Assembly (NCBI GenBank): GCA_004369045.1
Contig: ML213505.1
Span: 1,818,762 to 1,882,761 of the forward strand
DNA from: Heliocybe sulcata
Taxonomy: Eukaryota > Basidiomycota > Agaricomycetes > Gloeophyllales > Gloeophyllaceae
Direction of reading: 5' to 3'
DNA length: 64,000 nt
Made by a program: the position numbers and the translations under genes. A model generated the notes under the pieces. That model was not told where the DNA came from, did no database searches, and worked only from the letters and a program-made list of their open reading frames with translations. Shown piece after piece: positions 10,771-23,113 of the stretch (its first letter is position 1; every line of letters begins with the position of its first letter).

Positions 10771-12183
10771 TGAGATGTGGATAGTAATGGGTGTCTAATC
10801 ACAAATATCTGCAGCTATGGGAAAATGTTGGCAGAAAAATCACACTCCTTCAAGCACTCCAGAAGGCAAGTGATGGGGGTTACATAACTGCAATTGGATA
10901 CCTCAGTGGCTCCATTGCTGGTGGGTGAGCATGCCTATGACAGCACTTAGGCCGTTTATCATAGCAGCACCCAAGTCCCCTTGCTTGCTGGATGCCTGAG
11001 TCACACCAACCAGCCTTCATTCAAATACCCTTCTAGTTGCCTTCTTCACTTCTGCGGCACCCTCTCCAACAAGGAGATGCATAGCCCAAATCCCAAGAAT
11101 GTTGATGATAGGTATCTGGCTCTGAAGCATGGCAGCAGCTCTGGACTGACCATTGAATGCCTTAACAGCATTCGTGCTGTCATACATAGGCCTTTCAGGG
11201 ATGGGCCCACAGGAGTCTCAAGGGAGATTATCATACTTCCTTGCTCTTCTAAATCTGGTGCATTCTCCAAATGTGTGACCTCATCTAGCCACTATGCTAT
11301 CCAGCCCTTAGGTTGGAAACCTCTAGAAGGAATATATCACCTAGTGCATGTGACTTTCCAAGTGGCTGAAATTCTGGCAAAGTCACTGGGTGACCTCCAC
11401 TTATGCATGCCGGTGATTTCCCTGGTGTCAGTTTGTTTGTGTTTCCTCAACTCTGTAGTACAACTCCCTATGCTCTCCAGGGACAAGACCCAGTATGAGA
11501 ATTCTCAACCTAAACAACTAGTGCTCCCTGTGCTCTCCAGGGATGAAAGCAGTACTGCAACATCTTCTGCATCTGGATATCCCATGGAACTCTGCCTGTA
11601 CCAGGTTCAGGCTGCCACATTTCCAAACTTTACATGGCCTGCACCTGCACCTCCGCCTGTGCCTCTCAGTGATGTCACACACCTGTGACAATCCCTTCTA
11701 CCAGATTATACACAAACCTCAAGTGCTTCTGTGCTCTCCTGCAATTTATTGAACTTGAATCTATTGCAGATCCACCCTCCTACAGTATGTCCTGCACACT
11801 CCAGGGACTGTCCCATGGCCTCATGCAAAGATCTCTGTCACAGCAAAATTAATGTGCCCTTTTTCCTGCTGAACCCATCTTGGTGACATAAGGCAGCAAT
11901 TCTGATCCAGACCACCAAATGTAATCTCCATATGCCCAGACCTGCACCTGCAGCTTTGCCTGCACCAGGGGCAGGCAATCACATTGGGTTTAACTAGCAC
12001 ATACAAGCTGCTGCATACAGGTCTGCAGGAGTGGTCCATCCGCCAGCTAGATGTTGGTCTACTGGTAAAAGAGAGTGAGTGTGTGTTTGCAGGCAAGAGA
12101 AAGCTAGAACACCACTACAATCACAACTACAAGGGAGGTTTCCAACCAGGTGTAATATGTGATACCAAGGGGTGCTGGCTAGA

Positions 12184-12355
12184 GAGGCATTTCCAGAATG
12201 TGCCGATCCCTGGAGGACACAGGGAGTGGTTTCAAAGAGAAGCAGGCTGGTGCACATTGGGGAAGCAGTGGCCACAACTTTGGAGTATGATCCCTCGCTG
12301 AGGCATTTCCGGAACGTGCTGATCCCTGGAGGACACAGGGAGCAGTTTCAAAGAG
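12184..12355. repeat. 56-bp direct repeat, 116 bp apart
   Basis: 12184-12239 and 12300-12355 share GAGGCATTTCC(A/G)GAA, then GATCCCTGGAGGACACAGGG and TTTCAAAGAG with few mismatches. The origin is not recognised. Confidence 0.7.
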
Positions 12356-13204
12356 TGAGTGCTACCAGTGCTAAGAGATCTTCATATGTATATGTGCAGG
12401 CCAGTGCCTGCCCTCATCTGGGCCACTGTGGTGCCGAGTAACCAATTATTGGCTGCATAGTGGGGTCTTTGAGTATGCAAGCATTAAGTGACAGTTGATA
12501 TTCTACATTATGATCTACCACCATCAGCAACATCCCAGAAAAAAACAGCAGTAGCTACATGCGATTGTATTTCTCCTTGTTGTGGTGAACACTGCCACCG
12601 ATATACCAGTGCATGGATGTCAGGCAGTGCACATAGATATCACAGATCTGAACCATCAGATGGAGTGTGTTGCCTGCTTCATGTGCATTCCCCCTGCCTC
12701 AACGATATTGATATCATTCAAACATTACAAAATCAACAGAGATGTACTCACTTGACAAGGCCATCATGCACCTTATCCTTGAGGAGTGGATGAGACTTGA
12801 TCTCCTCCAGGTGCCAGCAAAATCCGCCTTCCATATGGGCACCTTTGCCTATCAAAGGATATAAATATATTTCTTTGAGAATGATAGAGTATGCATGAGG
12901 GAGAACATAGATGACGAGGACCAGCAATTGCTAGAAGACCACAGCAAGCACAGCTAGGGAGAACACAGCAGGTGGCTACATGAGGGACAGCGACAAGCTG
13001 GGTCTTAGATGATGAACAAGAGAAAATGGGAAGGAGGAAGGCCATGGTGGAGGCGATGGCTTGACCAACAGAGAACTGGGTAGTGAAGAGCAAGCACAAC
13101 GGTGTGATCAATGACAAGGCACAAAGTATATATGGTCACTCGAGCATATTATAGAATCAATACAACTTGTATTCAGATGTACCTATCATGAACAAGTATC
13201 AATT

Positions 13205-13453
13205 CTACTCGTCCTCGTCTTCTGTGTCTTTGTCTTCTGTGTCCTCATCTTCTTCATCCTCATCTTCTTTGTCCTCATCTTCTTTGTCTTTGGTATCACT
13301 GCGTGAACCATGTTCCAAAGGAATGAGCTCTGCCATTGCCACATCTCCTTCCATGCATGGCATTTTGATATGGCGCCCATATTCGGAAAAGAAGGTGCGA
13401 ACATATGAAGCATATTCATTGCCTCCAAGAATTTGGACCACCGTGAATGTCAT
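13205..13453 (-). pseudogene. short ORF with Asp/Glu/Lys-rich tail, unrecognised
   Basis: Eighty-two codons: a first half that looks like ordinary protein (VVQILGGNEYASYVRTFF, then KMPCMEGDVAMAELIPLEHG), then about 30 residues of almost only D, E, K and T. The tail is coded by a pyrimidine-rich microsatellite of TCT/TCC/TCA units on the plus strand. It is isolated. It could be the C-terminal exon of a captured gene or of a lost transposon gene. The function is unknown. Confidence 0.3.
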
Positions 13454-13811
13454 TCAAGGGCAGGTTAGAGAAGAGCCAAGCAGAACAAAGCAGCAGTGTC
13501 ATCTAGTGGGACGATGGCCTTGCAGCCCTTGAACAAAGGTCTCTGGTGATGCAATCCAAAATGTCCTCATCTAGGGAAGGGTCTAGTATAGCCATAACAC
13601 CTCACTGCCAGATAAAGGTGATTAACAGCATAGTCACGACAAATAATCATCCACTGCTTGGAAATGCCCCACATAATAGGCATTTCCATTGTATGTGTGC
13701 TTGTGTTGGTCCCTTCACTGCAGAAAGGTTACATCATTGAGCACAGACTTGCATTGCTTCTTTTGTGAAAGTGTATGGTAGTGCTCTTTATCAAGTGCAT
13801 ATAGGTCACGT

Positions 13812-15325
13812 TGAAAGGCACTAACATGCAACGAAACCCGCAGAAATGGGACCTAAGGGGAGACAACAACCACAAAGCATAGCACCAATCCCTTGGTGCT
13901 AGATGGCTGCGAGGTCCAGGGTGATGAAGGGTATGATAGATGTTTGGAGGGATAGGGTAGGGTAAGACATGTAGATGGGGCTAAAGGTAGTTTGGCGCAG
14001 ACCAGTTGTGGTCATGTGGCAGTCTCAGATCGATACACTCACTTCAGGAGTTGCTTGTATCGTACTCTGCTTGACGATGTGATCCTAACACACTTGGTGC
14101 GCACTTCTAACAATAACTTCTCAGGCTGTTGCGGAGTGCACGCTTGTTGCACGAACTCAGAGGGAGCGGATTCGGGGTCGCCTACGCAATGCAATCGAGG
14201 CGTGTGTACAACACCATTGGTGCGCTGCATGTAACTCTAAAACTTGAAACAACTTGAACGCGATCAATGAGACGCGTGGCGCACGAGGCCAGACTTAGAA
14301 AAACTTGAACTGATTGACTTACTCGCCGCGTGTGCTGTCAGAAGGTTCGTGATAACTCTGGGTGAAGTCGGAAGGCAGACGAAAGCCTTATTATCTGGAG
14401 GAAACTCTGGTGCCGAGAACAAAATATGAAGGGTGAAGATAACTTGTATTTCCGAGACAAAGAGAAAGAGATTAAGTACAAACATTGCCGCTACATTATT
14501 CGCAGTTGAACATGAAGAGAAAACCAACTCCCGCAAGCCATCTCCTGCACCGTGCGCTCGCCCACAAGGTGCGCATTGCCCCAACCGCCCTATACCTAAC
14601 TCGTCCTACCAATCCTATTGTCTCCTCACAGCGTGGTGCCTGCATGAGCATGCTCGTAGCCTAGCTTGAAATGCGCGGTGAGTCTCGTCCTCGTGCCACA
14701 CCGTACAAGACCTTGTGTTGATGCGGCGATGCCACAGTAACTTGAGTGGCAGGTGTAGTTGCCAAAGAGGGGCGCGGGTGGGCCGAAAGGGGAAGTGGGT
14801 CGGGAGCGTGATGTGTCACGCGGAGGGAGCCGGAAACCAATGATGGAGGTGGTGAATTGATGCATATGGGCACCCTGAGCATGCGCCCCGATGGGTGGCA
14901 GTGTCGATGATGGGAACAACAGGTGGGACATTGAGTGGGATGGTCAATCTAGAATGACTCGAGGGCCTAGACACTTCGGAACTGAACAGGCTGTGTTGTG
15001 CGGAGTTGCCAGTGACTCGATCAGAAAGATCCAGCCACCGGAGCCTACGTGTTGTTGTGGCCATGCCCAAGAATAGCCTCTGAGATGAGAATAGATTGTT
15101 TTGAAGTGAGTCCCGCTGAATAGAGATAGTGTCGCCACACTGCAGGGAATAGAGTCGTGAGTTCGCTGCCAGAGTGACTAGTCAGGGTCGCCAGTAGAGT
15201 TGATGCTCGCCTTCCCAGGAGCTGTCAGCGGCAAGCATATGCGCAATAGAGTCACGATGTCACTGCGATTGCAAGATGACCCCAAAATGTGTTTTCGGAG
15301 TGCTAAACCCTGATCAGCCGTATCA
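13812..15325 (-). mobile_element. solo LTR, family LTR-C, copy 1 (1.51 kb)
   Basis: TGAAAGGCAC...CCGTATCA, closely similar to 40244-41745 and 50752-52262. The 4-bp flanks are ACGT and ACAT, a target duplication with one CpG-to-CpA change. The hairpin is at 13880-13901. It shares both ends, but not the middle, with LTR-B. ORFs within it are repeat shadows. Confidence 0.85.
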
Positions 15326-17930
15326 ACATAGCAATTGTGTTTTAACAGACAGTGATAATGAGATCCATTCATAATACAACTTAATAATTTCAATATGCCA
15401 TAGAATCAGCCAGAGCCTGTCAATGAGCTGCAATATCCAAGACTGTGACCAATGTAAAGCTAGATACTAAACATATGTCCCACCTTGTAACGGCCAGTTA
15501 TATGCTTGGCACGTTGGCATTCCTCATGGAGTGACAGCCAATCCAGCCACAATACAGTCTTGTGGTGATCACTGGTCTGAATCGGGACAGCCTAAATGAG
15601 AGGCTCCAAAACCTTTTTCTATATGCTAGTGCGCACTAGTTAGTGTCACAGCTTGCCAGTATACACCTAACCTGGACATATATATACTTACATATTCATT
15701 GGAAGATGCAGCTTGGACACCACATAGGCATGCCTGCATACCATTGATAATCCATTCCTATGGGTTCCATGCCTATTGGGATCGAGCAGATGATTAATCA
15801 TATCAACAAGTGTCATAGGTTCTTGTCCAAAGAAGCTGTGAATAGTTGCAAGATCTTCCTCCTGAATCACAAGATGGTGCCACTGGTTACTGGGTCCCAA
15901 TGAGTCCTTGCTAGCACTCCCTTGAGGAGCATACTTGACCGCTGTGTGCATGACCCGGGTAAATTCAGCACAGAGATTCATCAATTTCCCCCACTTAGTG
16001 ATGGCGTGCGTGCCCAAGTAAAAGTTTTGAACTATCCAGCAGTTCGCAGGTGTGCACACCAGGGATTCCATAAGTGTTGTCATTGCCTGACAATGGCATG
16101 TCTCGAGTGCTCAACACAGGCATCAGATCTCGGAACATACACATGAGTATCGACATGGCTTGAATTCCAAGCATTTGAGGGTGCATATGATGGACAAGTT
16201 ACTGAGAGTGTGATACCAAGCACTGCTCCTCAGCACACTGTTGCTAAAGATCCTATAGCATATTAGATATCTCAAGACCGTGTTTGACTCGGCAGTGCAT
16301 GGGTGAGAAAAGTGATACTTTGGTCCAAATGAGCTCCGTATAATAGCAGAGTGCACTTTATTGGTCTGTGACTGAAATCTCAACAATGTATGCTATGCAC
16401 TCTAATTGACTTCATGGATGATACATTGATGGTCCACACTAGGCTTGGCAACATATAGCATTATGGCAGTACCAGTTATACACTGCTTGTCATCCTGGTT
16501 CTCTGTTGGCATTGAAGCACTACAAGGAGTGGTATGTTAAATATAAGGCTGTATGACTAAATGACTATAGTTGGTATAAGAGGCTGAATGATTTTGAGTA
16601 GCATGTAAGCTTACACAGGACAACATTATTGGACGTGTTTCAGCTCCACCTGAAGCTAGTCATGTTCAAGGGAGGTCATGACATACCCAGTTACCAGTGA
16701 GTAGGCAGAGACCCACATTTTAACTCATCATAGAGGCAGCTGACACAATGGTACAGGCAGACTTTCATTATCACAGTAGTCATAGGGGTTGAGCAAGTCT
16801 TTATGGATCTACCAGCTGCTATCATCATCATTGGCCTCCATCGTGGTGACTTCCAGGATTATTCAACATGCGCAGAGCTGCGCATGGGGGAGGAGGTTGA
16901 GATTACCCAGAAACAAGATGTGATGGATGTACCCTTTTTCTGCCCGAGCATGAGTGGTGGATGGGGTCTCTTCATGCAAACTATATGTGAGAAATGCAGC
17001 CTTGGCAGTACGTCGACAGGCCTATGCTTCAGTGGTAGGAATTGATAGTAGTGCAGAATCTAGGTGCAGAAGTCGGGTCGGTTCCATACTGCTTTTGATG
17101 TGGCAGTGCAACAAGCATGGACATGCTGTATGGATCAAGTACTACAAAATCCATCCTACATCACAGTGATTCTCTTGAGTGTCATTACTCAAACCGTGTC
17201 ATAAGCACCGATGTTGTGGCTGGAATCTTGAATCGTGAGTCATGTGCAATGGAAGAATGAGGACCAGAGAATGCTCTGGCTCTTTATAGGTATGGTCTCT
17301 TCAACATGCTTTTTGTTCATTTTTAATGTGGGCAATAGGAACACGGCAAAGCCCACCAGGCTGTCTGCGATTGAGGCTGCAGAATGCAACCCCAGGATTG
17401 TAGAGCTAGACACACAACAACGAAGGTGGAGATGCCACTTAACCTCGGGTACCGGGATTGGATCTCGGATCTAGTGAGCACCTGCAATAAACTACATATA
17501 GATCAGTGTAGCTGAGTAGATGCTTAGGACTCACTTGAAGATTCTGACAAAGCATATATCAGTGACTACCTTAAGCATCACAAGAAAGGGGAATCCAAGG
17601 ATGGTCTTGCTCTGTTATGCAGATGGCTCGATGTGCGCTACAAAAGAGAGCTGATGACAATCAGGGACAGGAGTGACCAAGCTTGGCATACTGCCCAGGC
17701 AAAAGGTCTCTTGGAGTTAACAGTTGCTGAGCTTGAAAGGAGGCAGGCAGAGTTGCAGTGGCATTCTACTGTGGTGGATCTGTATGCAAGCAAGATGGAT
17801 GATGCCAACAATGATATTACTTGTCCTGGTCTGGAAGGACATATTGATGGAGGCCAGAGTAATGCCACTTCTGAAGTAGCTTGGGAAAGGTGGTGTCATA
17901 TCAAGTGAGTGGTATATGATACAGCTGCTA
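15326..17930. other. decayed region without a supported gene
   Basis: It holds only short frames. A 131-codon minus frame at 15688-16083 and a 91-codon plus frame at 17633-17908 (amphipathic, QA/E-rich middle, possible helix) have no recognisable family. I see no tRNA, promoter or transposon ends here. Confidence 0.45.
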
Positions 17931-17934
17931 TTGA

Positions 17935-18130
17935 ATGCTAATGGTCTTGAAGGGTGTTCAGCATACACAAGCTGGTGCATACAGGTCTGCAGAAGTGCCC
18001 AGTCTGCCAGTAGAAGAGAGAGTGTGTTTGAACGCAAGTGGAAGCTGGACTGCCACTATGATCACAATCACAAGGGAGGTTTTCAGCTGGGTGTAATGCA
18101 TGATACCAAGGGGTGCTGGCTAGAGGTGGA
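17935..18130 (+). repeat. dispersed unrecognised repeat shared with 11990-12185
   Basis: About 80 percent identity over roughly 190 bp. The blocks GTGCATACAGGTCTGCAG, CACAAGGGAGGTTT and GATACCAAGGGGTGCTGGCT are conserved. In this copy it is joined to the next repeat, while at 12 kb it is not. Confidence 0.6.
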
Positions 18131-18139
18131 CACTGGTGT

Positions 18140-19011
18140 GGAGATGAATGCTTTACAGCCTGAAGTCGTGTATATGCTAAGTTTCCTTTTCAGTACCATA
18201 CGAAATTGTACATCTCTGTTGTGACTTACAATGCCTATGTTAGTGTGGGAGAATTGTGGAATCTGATTCCTGGCCCTCAAAGGATCCCATAAGTGCGTCC
18301 CTTCCTCACAATGACATGAATTGGTCATTCCTTCGGTTTTTGGCATGGACTGGTTCTACTTCTTGCTTACTCTATCTTGATGGATTTGTCAGACAAGATA
18401 GACTCTTTCGAGCCGGGACTGAGACATCTTGATGTGGTTTGCAAGGAGCTTGAGAGTATACTGGAACAATTTGAGGAACAGTCATGATTGGGATGCAAAT
18501 GGTCTGCAAATGAGGTGCAGCATAGGGATCCCATCAGGACGCTCTACTTTGAGTTGCAAAGGAGATACAATGACACTCACATATCAGTCTTTTCAGATAT
18601 AGCCCCCACATTAGTTGAGTCCTCTCCCGATGCAGTTATGCACCATATCTTGCCCACTAACACACAAGTCCAATGTGCTCTTTAGGAAGTGCACTTTGAT
18701 GAGACTGATACGGTATAGCCGTATCAATTAGAGCAGACATGTGGACCCGATGATACTCATGAAATGGTACACATATAATTGTATCATCTTGATTTGTGGG
18801 CTAACATTAATTACATGGAGAACAACAGATGCTGGATGATGATGCCTCTACAGCTGGATCTAAAGACGCGGGACAAGGATCGCGGGGCTGTCGGTAACTA
18901 GGTTGTGTTCTACATGGACGAAGTTTACGACAATGATGGCAACCTCATCATTGGCTGCAAACACATATATGATGCTGAAGACGGCATCTATGAGAAAGTG
19001 TATAAATACAA
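18140..19011 (+). repeat. unrecognised repeat U1, copy 1 (cut by copia LTR)
   Basis: About 85 percent similar to 45965-46830 over some 870 bp. The last 42 codons before the copia LTR stay open in the same frame in both copies without an indel, reading EVYDNDGNLIIGCKHIYDAE here. The copia LTR begins at 19012 inside this stretch. It is not an LTR or terminase, and I recognise no transposase motif. It is probably the remnant of a repeated gene of unknown function. Confidence 0.5.
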
Positions 19012-19397
19012 TGTCGGCATTCATGCCTACGAGATCAGCAACACTCAAGACTAGTGCAAAGCAAGATGTGCTCTTGTCCGGGATGGGACCTGCAGCCTGG
19101 AGGCTGCAGGTAGGTGCTCTTACCACTACACTATTTGACTGTTGCTTACCTCTTTGACTTGGACCTCTTAGCTACTCATTCTTCCTCATTTACCTATTTC
19201 GTCTATACAGTTCCTAGCCACTTCCCACGCTCTGCAAAGAGCGAAAACGACGCTGAGTCAAGCTCTCTTCTTCATCCAACTTAATAGAGCTTGACTCAGG
19301 TATGTCTTTTGCATGTCATGTAATTATCCAACTTAATAGAGCTTGACTCAGGCTTCCCTGTGTGCTGTTTGAGACCCCCAGGCTTCGCAGCTTCATA
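19012..19397 (+). repeat. copia 5' LTR (386 bp)
   Basis: Starts TGTCGGCATTC. Its end AGCTTCATA corresponds to AGCTTGATA in the other copies, so the family ends in TA rather than CA. It contains an antisense Pol III-like A box, a 26-bp direct repeat (19275-19300 and 19327-19352) and three AP-1/Gcn4-type sites. Confidence 0.8.
19254..19350 (+). promoter_or_regulatory. three AP-1/Gcn4-type sites in copia LTR
   Basis: TGAGTCA at 19254-19260 and TGACTCA at 19292-19298 and 19344-19350. The first two lie in a perfect 14-bp inverted repeat (CTGAGTCAAGCTCT and its complement). The same three sites are in the 3' LTR at 24856, 24894 and 24946. TGACTCA is the classical bZIP (Gcn4/AP-1) site. Use by the element is inferred. 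Confidence 0.5.
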
Positions 19398-19409
19398 GGT
19401 TATGAGCCC
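19398..19409 (+). other. copia primer-binding site, half-tRNA iMet type
   Basis: GGTTATGAGCCC directly after the 5' LTR. It is the exact complement of GGGCTCATAACC, the anticodon stem-loop of fungal initiator tRNA-Met. Drosophila copia and yeast Ty5 prime from a cleaved half-tRNA at this position rather than from the tRNA 3' end. The position and 12-base match make this a good call. Confidence 0.75.
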
Positions 19410-20264
19410 AATGCTTTAGGACTCTCAAATCGCACTTTTAGCCCGTCATCTGCGCTCTAGAGGTACATCCAACCTCATCTGGACCCATCCATCCTCCCTC
19501 CATCCATCTCCAATTTGACTTTTCATGCCTTCTAGTGGTCCATCCAGACTGCAGAACATCGAATTCGGCCTCTTATCGCTGCCCTACGCTCTTTCACTGT
19601 GTGATTTCGCCTAGGAACGCTTCTGGATGCCCCAGGACCTTTTTCCGGACTCCTACTCTCCTGCTTTCACTCCAACTCGTCTCTCTGAGCTCTGGCACTC
19701 CCTACTGCACTCCACGCTCACCCTACCCTCGTATTGCTCCCATTGACGCCCCATCGCTCTACATCGCCCTACATCGTTCTGTTCTCATGTCTACCACCAA
19801 GCAAACATTCCCTGACCTCGGGGAGCGCAACTACGGCACCTGGGCTGACAACATGCAGGCCTTCCTGAAGACTCTCGACTTCTGGGATGTCACCAGCAAC
19901 CACAGCGCTGCGCCGATGCCCGCTGACGCCATCAACGTCACCCTGGAGGAGCATAAGGAGATTAGGGACTGGGAGAAGCACAAGGCGCAGGTGGCAGGGC
20001 ATAGTCGGTTGGCGATTGAGGATGTGCAGAAGGTGCATGTGAAGGAAGTGAAGGACAAGCCGGACTTGATGTGGCAGCAGTTGCGGGATGTGCATGTCCA
20101 GCAGAAGCCAGGTGTGCGCTTCAACGCCTATGACTCCCTCCTCAGCCTTCGCAAGGAGAAACGGGAGACCATTATCGCTCTCACTGCTCGCAGTGACAAG
20201 GCGCTGCAGGATATCAAGGTCCTCTGCCCTGCTCCCTTCACCATCGACCAACTCGACGACGACC

Positions 20265-20600
20265 TATCAAGCTGGGAAGCCTGGAGGTCTCAAACAGCGC
20301 ACAGGGAAGCCTGAGTCAAGCTCTATTAAGTTGGATAATTACATGACATGCAAAAGACATACCTGAGTCAAGCTTGACTCAGCGCCGTTTTCGCTCCTTG
20401 CAGAGCATGGGAAGTGGCTAGGAACTAGGGAAATGAGAAAGAATGAGTAGCTAAGAGGTCCAAGTCAAAGAGGTAAGCAACGGTCAAATGGTGTAGTGGT
20501 AAGAGCACCTACCTGCAGCCTGGAAGATGCAGGTTCAGTCCCGGACGAGAGTGCATTTTGTTTTGCACTAGTCTTGACCTTGTAGGTATGAATGCCGACG
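20265..20600 (-). mobile_element. solo copia LTR inserted in gag, reverse orientation
   Basis: TATCAAGCTGGG...GAATGCCGAC is the reverse complement of the copia LTR (336 bp). The flanks CGACC and CGACG look like a 5-bp target duplication with one change. On the plus strand it carries a tRNA-like A box (20489-20499) and B box (20532-20542). The same LTR/gag junction is repeated at 27584 in the inverted copy. Confidence 0.8.
20489..20542 (+). promoter_or_regulatory. Pol III-type A and B boxes, antisense to copia LTR
   Basis: The A box TGGTGTAGTGG matches TRGYNNARNGG at every position. The B box GGTTCAGTCCC matches GGTTCRANTCC at 9 of 11. The 3' LTR keeps both on the minus strand (A 24725-24735; B 24689-24699, GGTTCAATCCC, 10 of 11), and so does 27584-27900 (27685-27695; 27642-27652). 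The 5' LTR keeps the A box (19123-19133, one change). The part between the boxes forms a CCTGCA/TGCAGG hairpin but not a proper cloverleaf, so this is tRNA-derived rather than a tRNA gene. Confidence 0.55.
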
Positions 20601-21059
20601 CGACGACCTCGCCGCCATGGCCCTCATCTGGGCTCTTCCCTCCGAGTACAACAGCTTCGTCTCCTCCCTGCTCCTCCTCAACTCCCTTGACCGCACCAAG
20701 CTTCACATTGCATTCCAGAACGAGGAGTCCCAGTGCACTACTCGCAATGTCGACACCACACTCGCTATGCATGCTGTCGCTGCTACTAGCACTAGCTCAT
20801 CTTCGGGCGTACGTTGCACGTTCTGCGACTACAAGGGGCATCTGGAGGCCAACTGCAAGTTCAAGGAAAATGCTGCCAAGGTGCAGAAGCTCAAGACGGC
20901 TGAGCGTCACCAGGATCACCATGAGGGTAAGAAGAAGGCTCAGGGTGGGAATGAGGTGTCTGAGGATGTTGGCGAGTCTGCTAACATTGCCGAGTATGCT
21001 GGCAAAGCAAGCATTGCTCTCTCGACTGCTGAGCGCTCCTTCTGGCTCTTGTCTCTGGC

Positions 21060-21620
21060 ACCAGCTAACTGGAACACGGATACAGGTGCTACTTCACACA
21101 TGACACCTCATCGTCACTGGTTCATCTCCTACTCACCCCACACCGTCCCAGTCTGTCTTGCCAATCATTCGATCATCTACTCTGCTGGGATGGGGTCTGT
21201 GATGTTCGAGCCGGTCATTAGAGGGTCAAAGGCGGCAGCTGTACTACTACACGATGTTCTTCATGTTCTTCAGCTTGGGTCCAATCTACTATCTGTTTAC
21301 CATCTTACCAAGGCCAAGGGCTATTGCTGCAAGATCCAGGGCGCTTCTGCCGCGTTCTACCTCAACGACAAGCTGGTCTTCACCACGTCTGTCAGTGATC
21401 GCAACACCGGGTACTTGGATGGCCGTACCCTGGTTGGCGCATCGCACGACGTTTCGCTAGCAGATGCTGCACCGCTTGACTTAGCGCTTTGGCACCGTTG
21501 TTTGTCTCATGTGAACTATGACTACGTCCAGCGCATGAAGGACAAGCAGCTTGTCCAAGGCCTTGCTATCCGCTCCTCTGCCGCTCCAGATCCCATCTGC
21601 GAACCGTGCATTGCTGGTAA
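21060..21620 (+). mobile_element. copia protease and pre-integrase region
   Basis: Protease motif WNTDTGATSHMTPHRHWF, then the GAG-pre-integrase domain ALWHRCLSHVNYDYVQRM and CEPCIAGKQHRH. Together these give the H..H/C..C zinc-binding head of the integrase. Confidence 0.8.
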
Positions 21621-21649
21621 GCAGCACCGTCACGACGTCCCACAGCACA

Positions 21650-22268
21650 CCACATGCCCTCCTCTCCGCTTGACCTCATTGTCTCTGATCTCAAAGGTCC
21701 ATTGCCTGTTGCATCATACGAAGGTTTCCGCTACTGGATCACCTTCATCGATGCTCATACGTGCTACTGGACTGTCGCGTTCCTGCGGGAGAAGAGCGAT
21801 GCCTTTGCTGCCTTCAAAGTCTTCAAGGTGCAGGTTGAAAATGAGCTGGGAGCAAAGATTAAGTGCACTATGGATGATAAGGGCGGCGAGTATGTGGGAC
21901 ACGAGTGGGACGAGTTCTGCCGCAAAGAGGGGATTGTACGCAAACACACTGAGATGGACGAGCCATACCAGAACGGTATTGTGGAGCGCGCCAACCAGAC
22001 GATCCAGGCAGCTGTGACTGCGATGCTCTTCGAGGCGAAGCTCCCGGGTCATTCTGGGCTGTTGCCATGCGCTGCTTCGTTCATGTCCAGAACTGCATTC
22101 CTCACGCAACGCTCTCTGGCGCTATCCCCTACTCACTCTGGAAGAAAGGCAAGAAGCCGGACGTGTGCTACCTCCGTGTCTTCGGCTCTCTGGCCTATGT
22201 GCTCATACACAAGAAGCAGTGCAAAGCGCTTCAACCCCACACACACACAAGTGCATCTTTCTTGGCTA
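21650..22268 (+). mobile_element. copia integrase core
   Basis: DDE-type core: DLIVSDLKGPLPV, YWITFIDAHT, MDDKGGEYVGHEWDEFC and NGIVERANQTIQAA. This is the usual copia D-x(n)-D-x35-E arrangement. The C-terminal part continues in the N gap. The missing portion can be seen in the inverted copy (25120-25920). Confidence 0.85.
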
Positions 22269-23113
22269 NNNNNNNNNNNNNNNNNNNNNNNNNNNNNNNN
22301 NNNNNNNNNNNNNNNNNNNNNNNNNNNNNNNNNNNNNNNNNNNNNNNNNNNNNNNNNNNNNNNNNNNNNNNNNNNNNNNNNNNNNNNNNNNNNNNNNNNN
22401 NNNNNNNNNNNNNNNNNNNNNNNNNNNNNNNNNNNNNNNNNNNNNNNNNNNNNNNNNNNNNNNNNNNNNNNNNNNNNNNNNNNNNNNNNNNNNNNNNNNN
22501 NNNNNNNNNNNNNNNNNNNNNNNNNNNNNNNNNNNNNNNNNNNNNNNNNNNNNNNNNNNNNNNNNNNNNNNNNNNNNNNNNNNNNNNNNNNNNNNNNNNN
22601 NNNNNNNNNNNNNNNNNNNNNNNNNNNNNNNNNNNNNNNNNNNNNNNNNNNNNNNNNNNNNNNNNNNNNNNNNNNNNNNNNNNNNNNNNNNNNNNNNNNN
22701 NNNNNNNNNNNNNNNNNNNNNNNNNNNNNNNNNNNNNNNNNNNNNNNNNNNNNNNNNNNNNNNNNNNNNNNNNNNNNNNNNNNNNNNNNNNNNNNNNNNN
22801 NNNNNNNNNNNNNNNNNNNNNNNNNNNNNNNNNNNNNNNNNNNNNNNNNNNNNNNNNNNNNNNNNNNNNNNNNNNNNNNNNNNNNNNNNNNNNNNNNNNN
22901 NNNNNNNNNNNNNNNNNNNNNNNNNNNNNNNNNNNNNNNNNNNNNNNNNNNNNNNNNNNNNNNNNNNNNNNNNNNNNNNNNNNNNNNNNNNNNNNNNNNN
23001 NNNNNNNNNNNNNNNNNNNNNNNNNNNNNNNNNNNNNNNNNNNNNNNNNNNNNNNNNNNNNNNNNNNNNNNNNNNNNNNNNNNNNNNNNNNNNNNNNNNN
23101 NNNNNNNNNNNNN
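22269..23113. other. assembly gap (845 N)
   Basis: Lies within the copia element. The inverted copy suggests that about 800 bp of integrase C-terminus and Pro-rich linker belong here. Confidence 0.95.

Larger units (their letters stand above)
10771..13811. other. long decayed region without a supported gene
   Basis: Three kilobases with only weak reading frames. One of 235 codons at 10981-11688 has no recognisable domain, and its repeated 'ctccaggga' blocks suggest decayed repeats, so I do not call it a gene. The part at 11995-12185 is about 80 percent similar to 17940-18130. A 56-bp direct repeat lies at 12184-12355 and an acidic ORF at 13205-13453 (separate entries). Confidence 0.5.
19789..20990 (+). 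mobile_element. copia gag region (split by inserted LTR)
   Basis: Starts MSTTKQTFPDLGERNYGTWA, the usual opening of copia gag (a short head, then a 'Y..W' gag domain). It continues after the inserted LTR as AAMALIWALPSEYNSFVSSL. A CCHC zinc knuckle follows, C-x2-C-x4-H-x4-C, in CTFCDYKGHLEANC near 20815-20860, then a Lys-rich tail. Confidence 0.8.

Noticed and set aside
10981-11688. 235-codon plus frame as a gene
   Set aside because: No domain, low-complexity repeats of 'ctccaggga', no conservation visible within the window.
13200-13300. Acidic microsatellite as a functional low-complexity gene
   Set aside because: Could be the end of a captured gene but no supporting exon; kept only as a weak remnant.
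15688-16083. 131-codon minus frame as a gene
   Set aside because: Nothing recognisable and in a decayed area; mentioned only within the region entry.
20484-20560. A true tRNA gene in the copia LTR
   Set aside because: The anticodon arm and T arm do not form; the sequence recurs only within copia LTRs.
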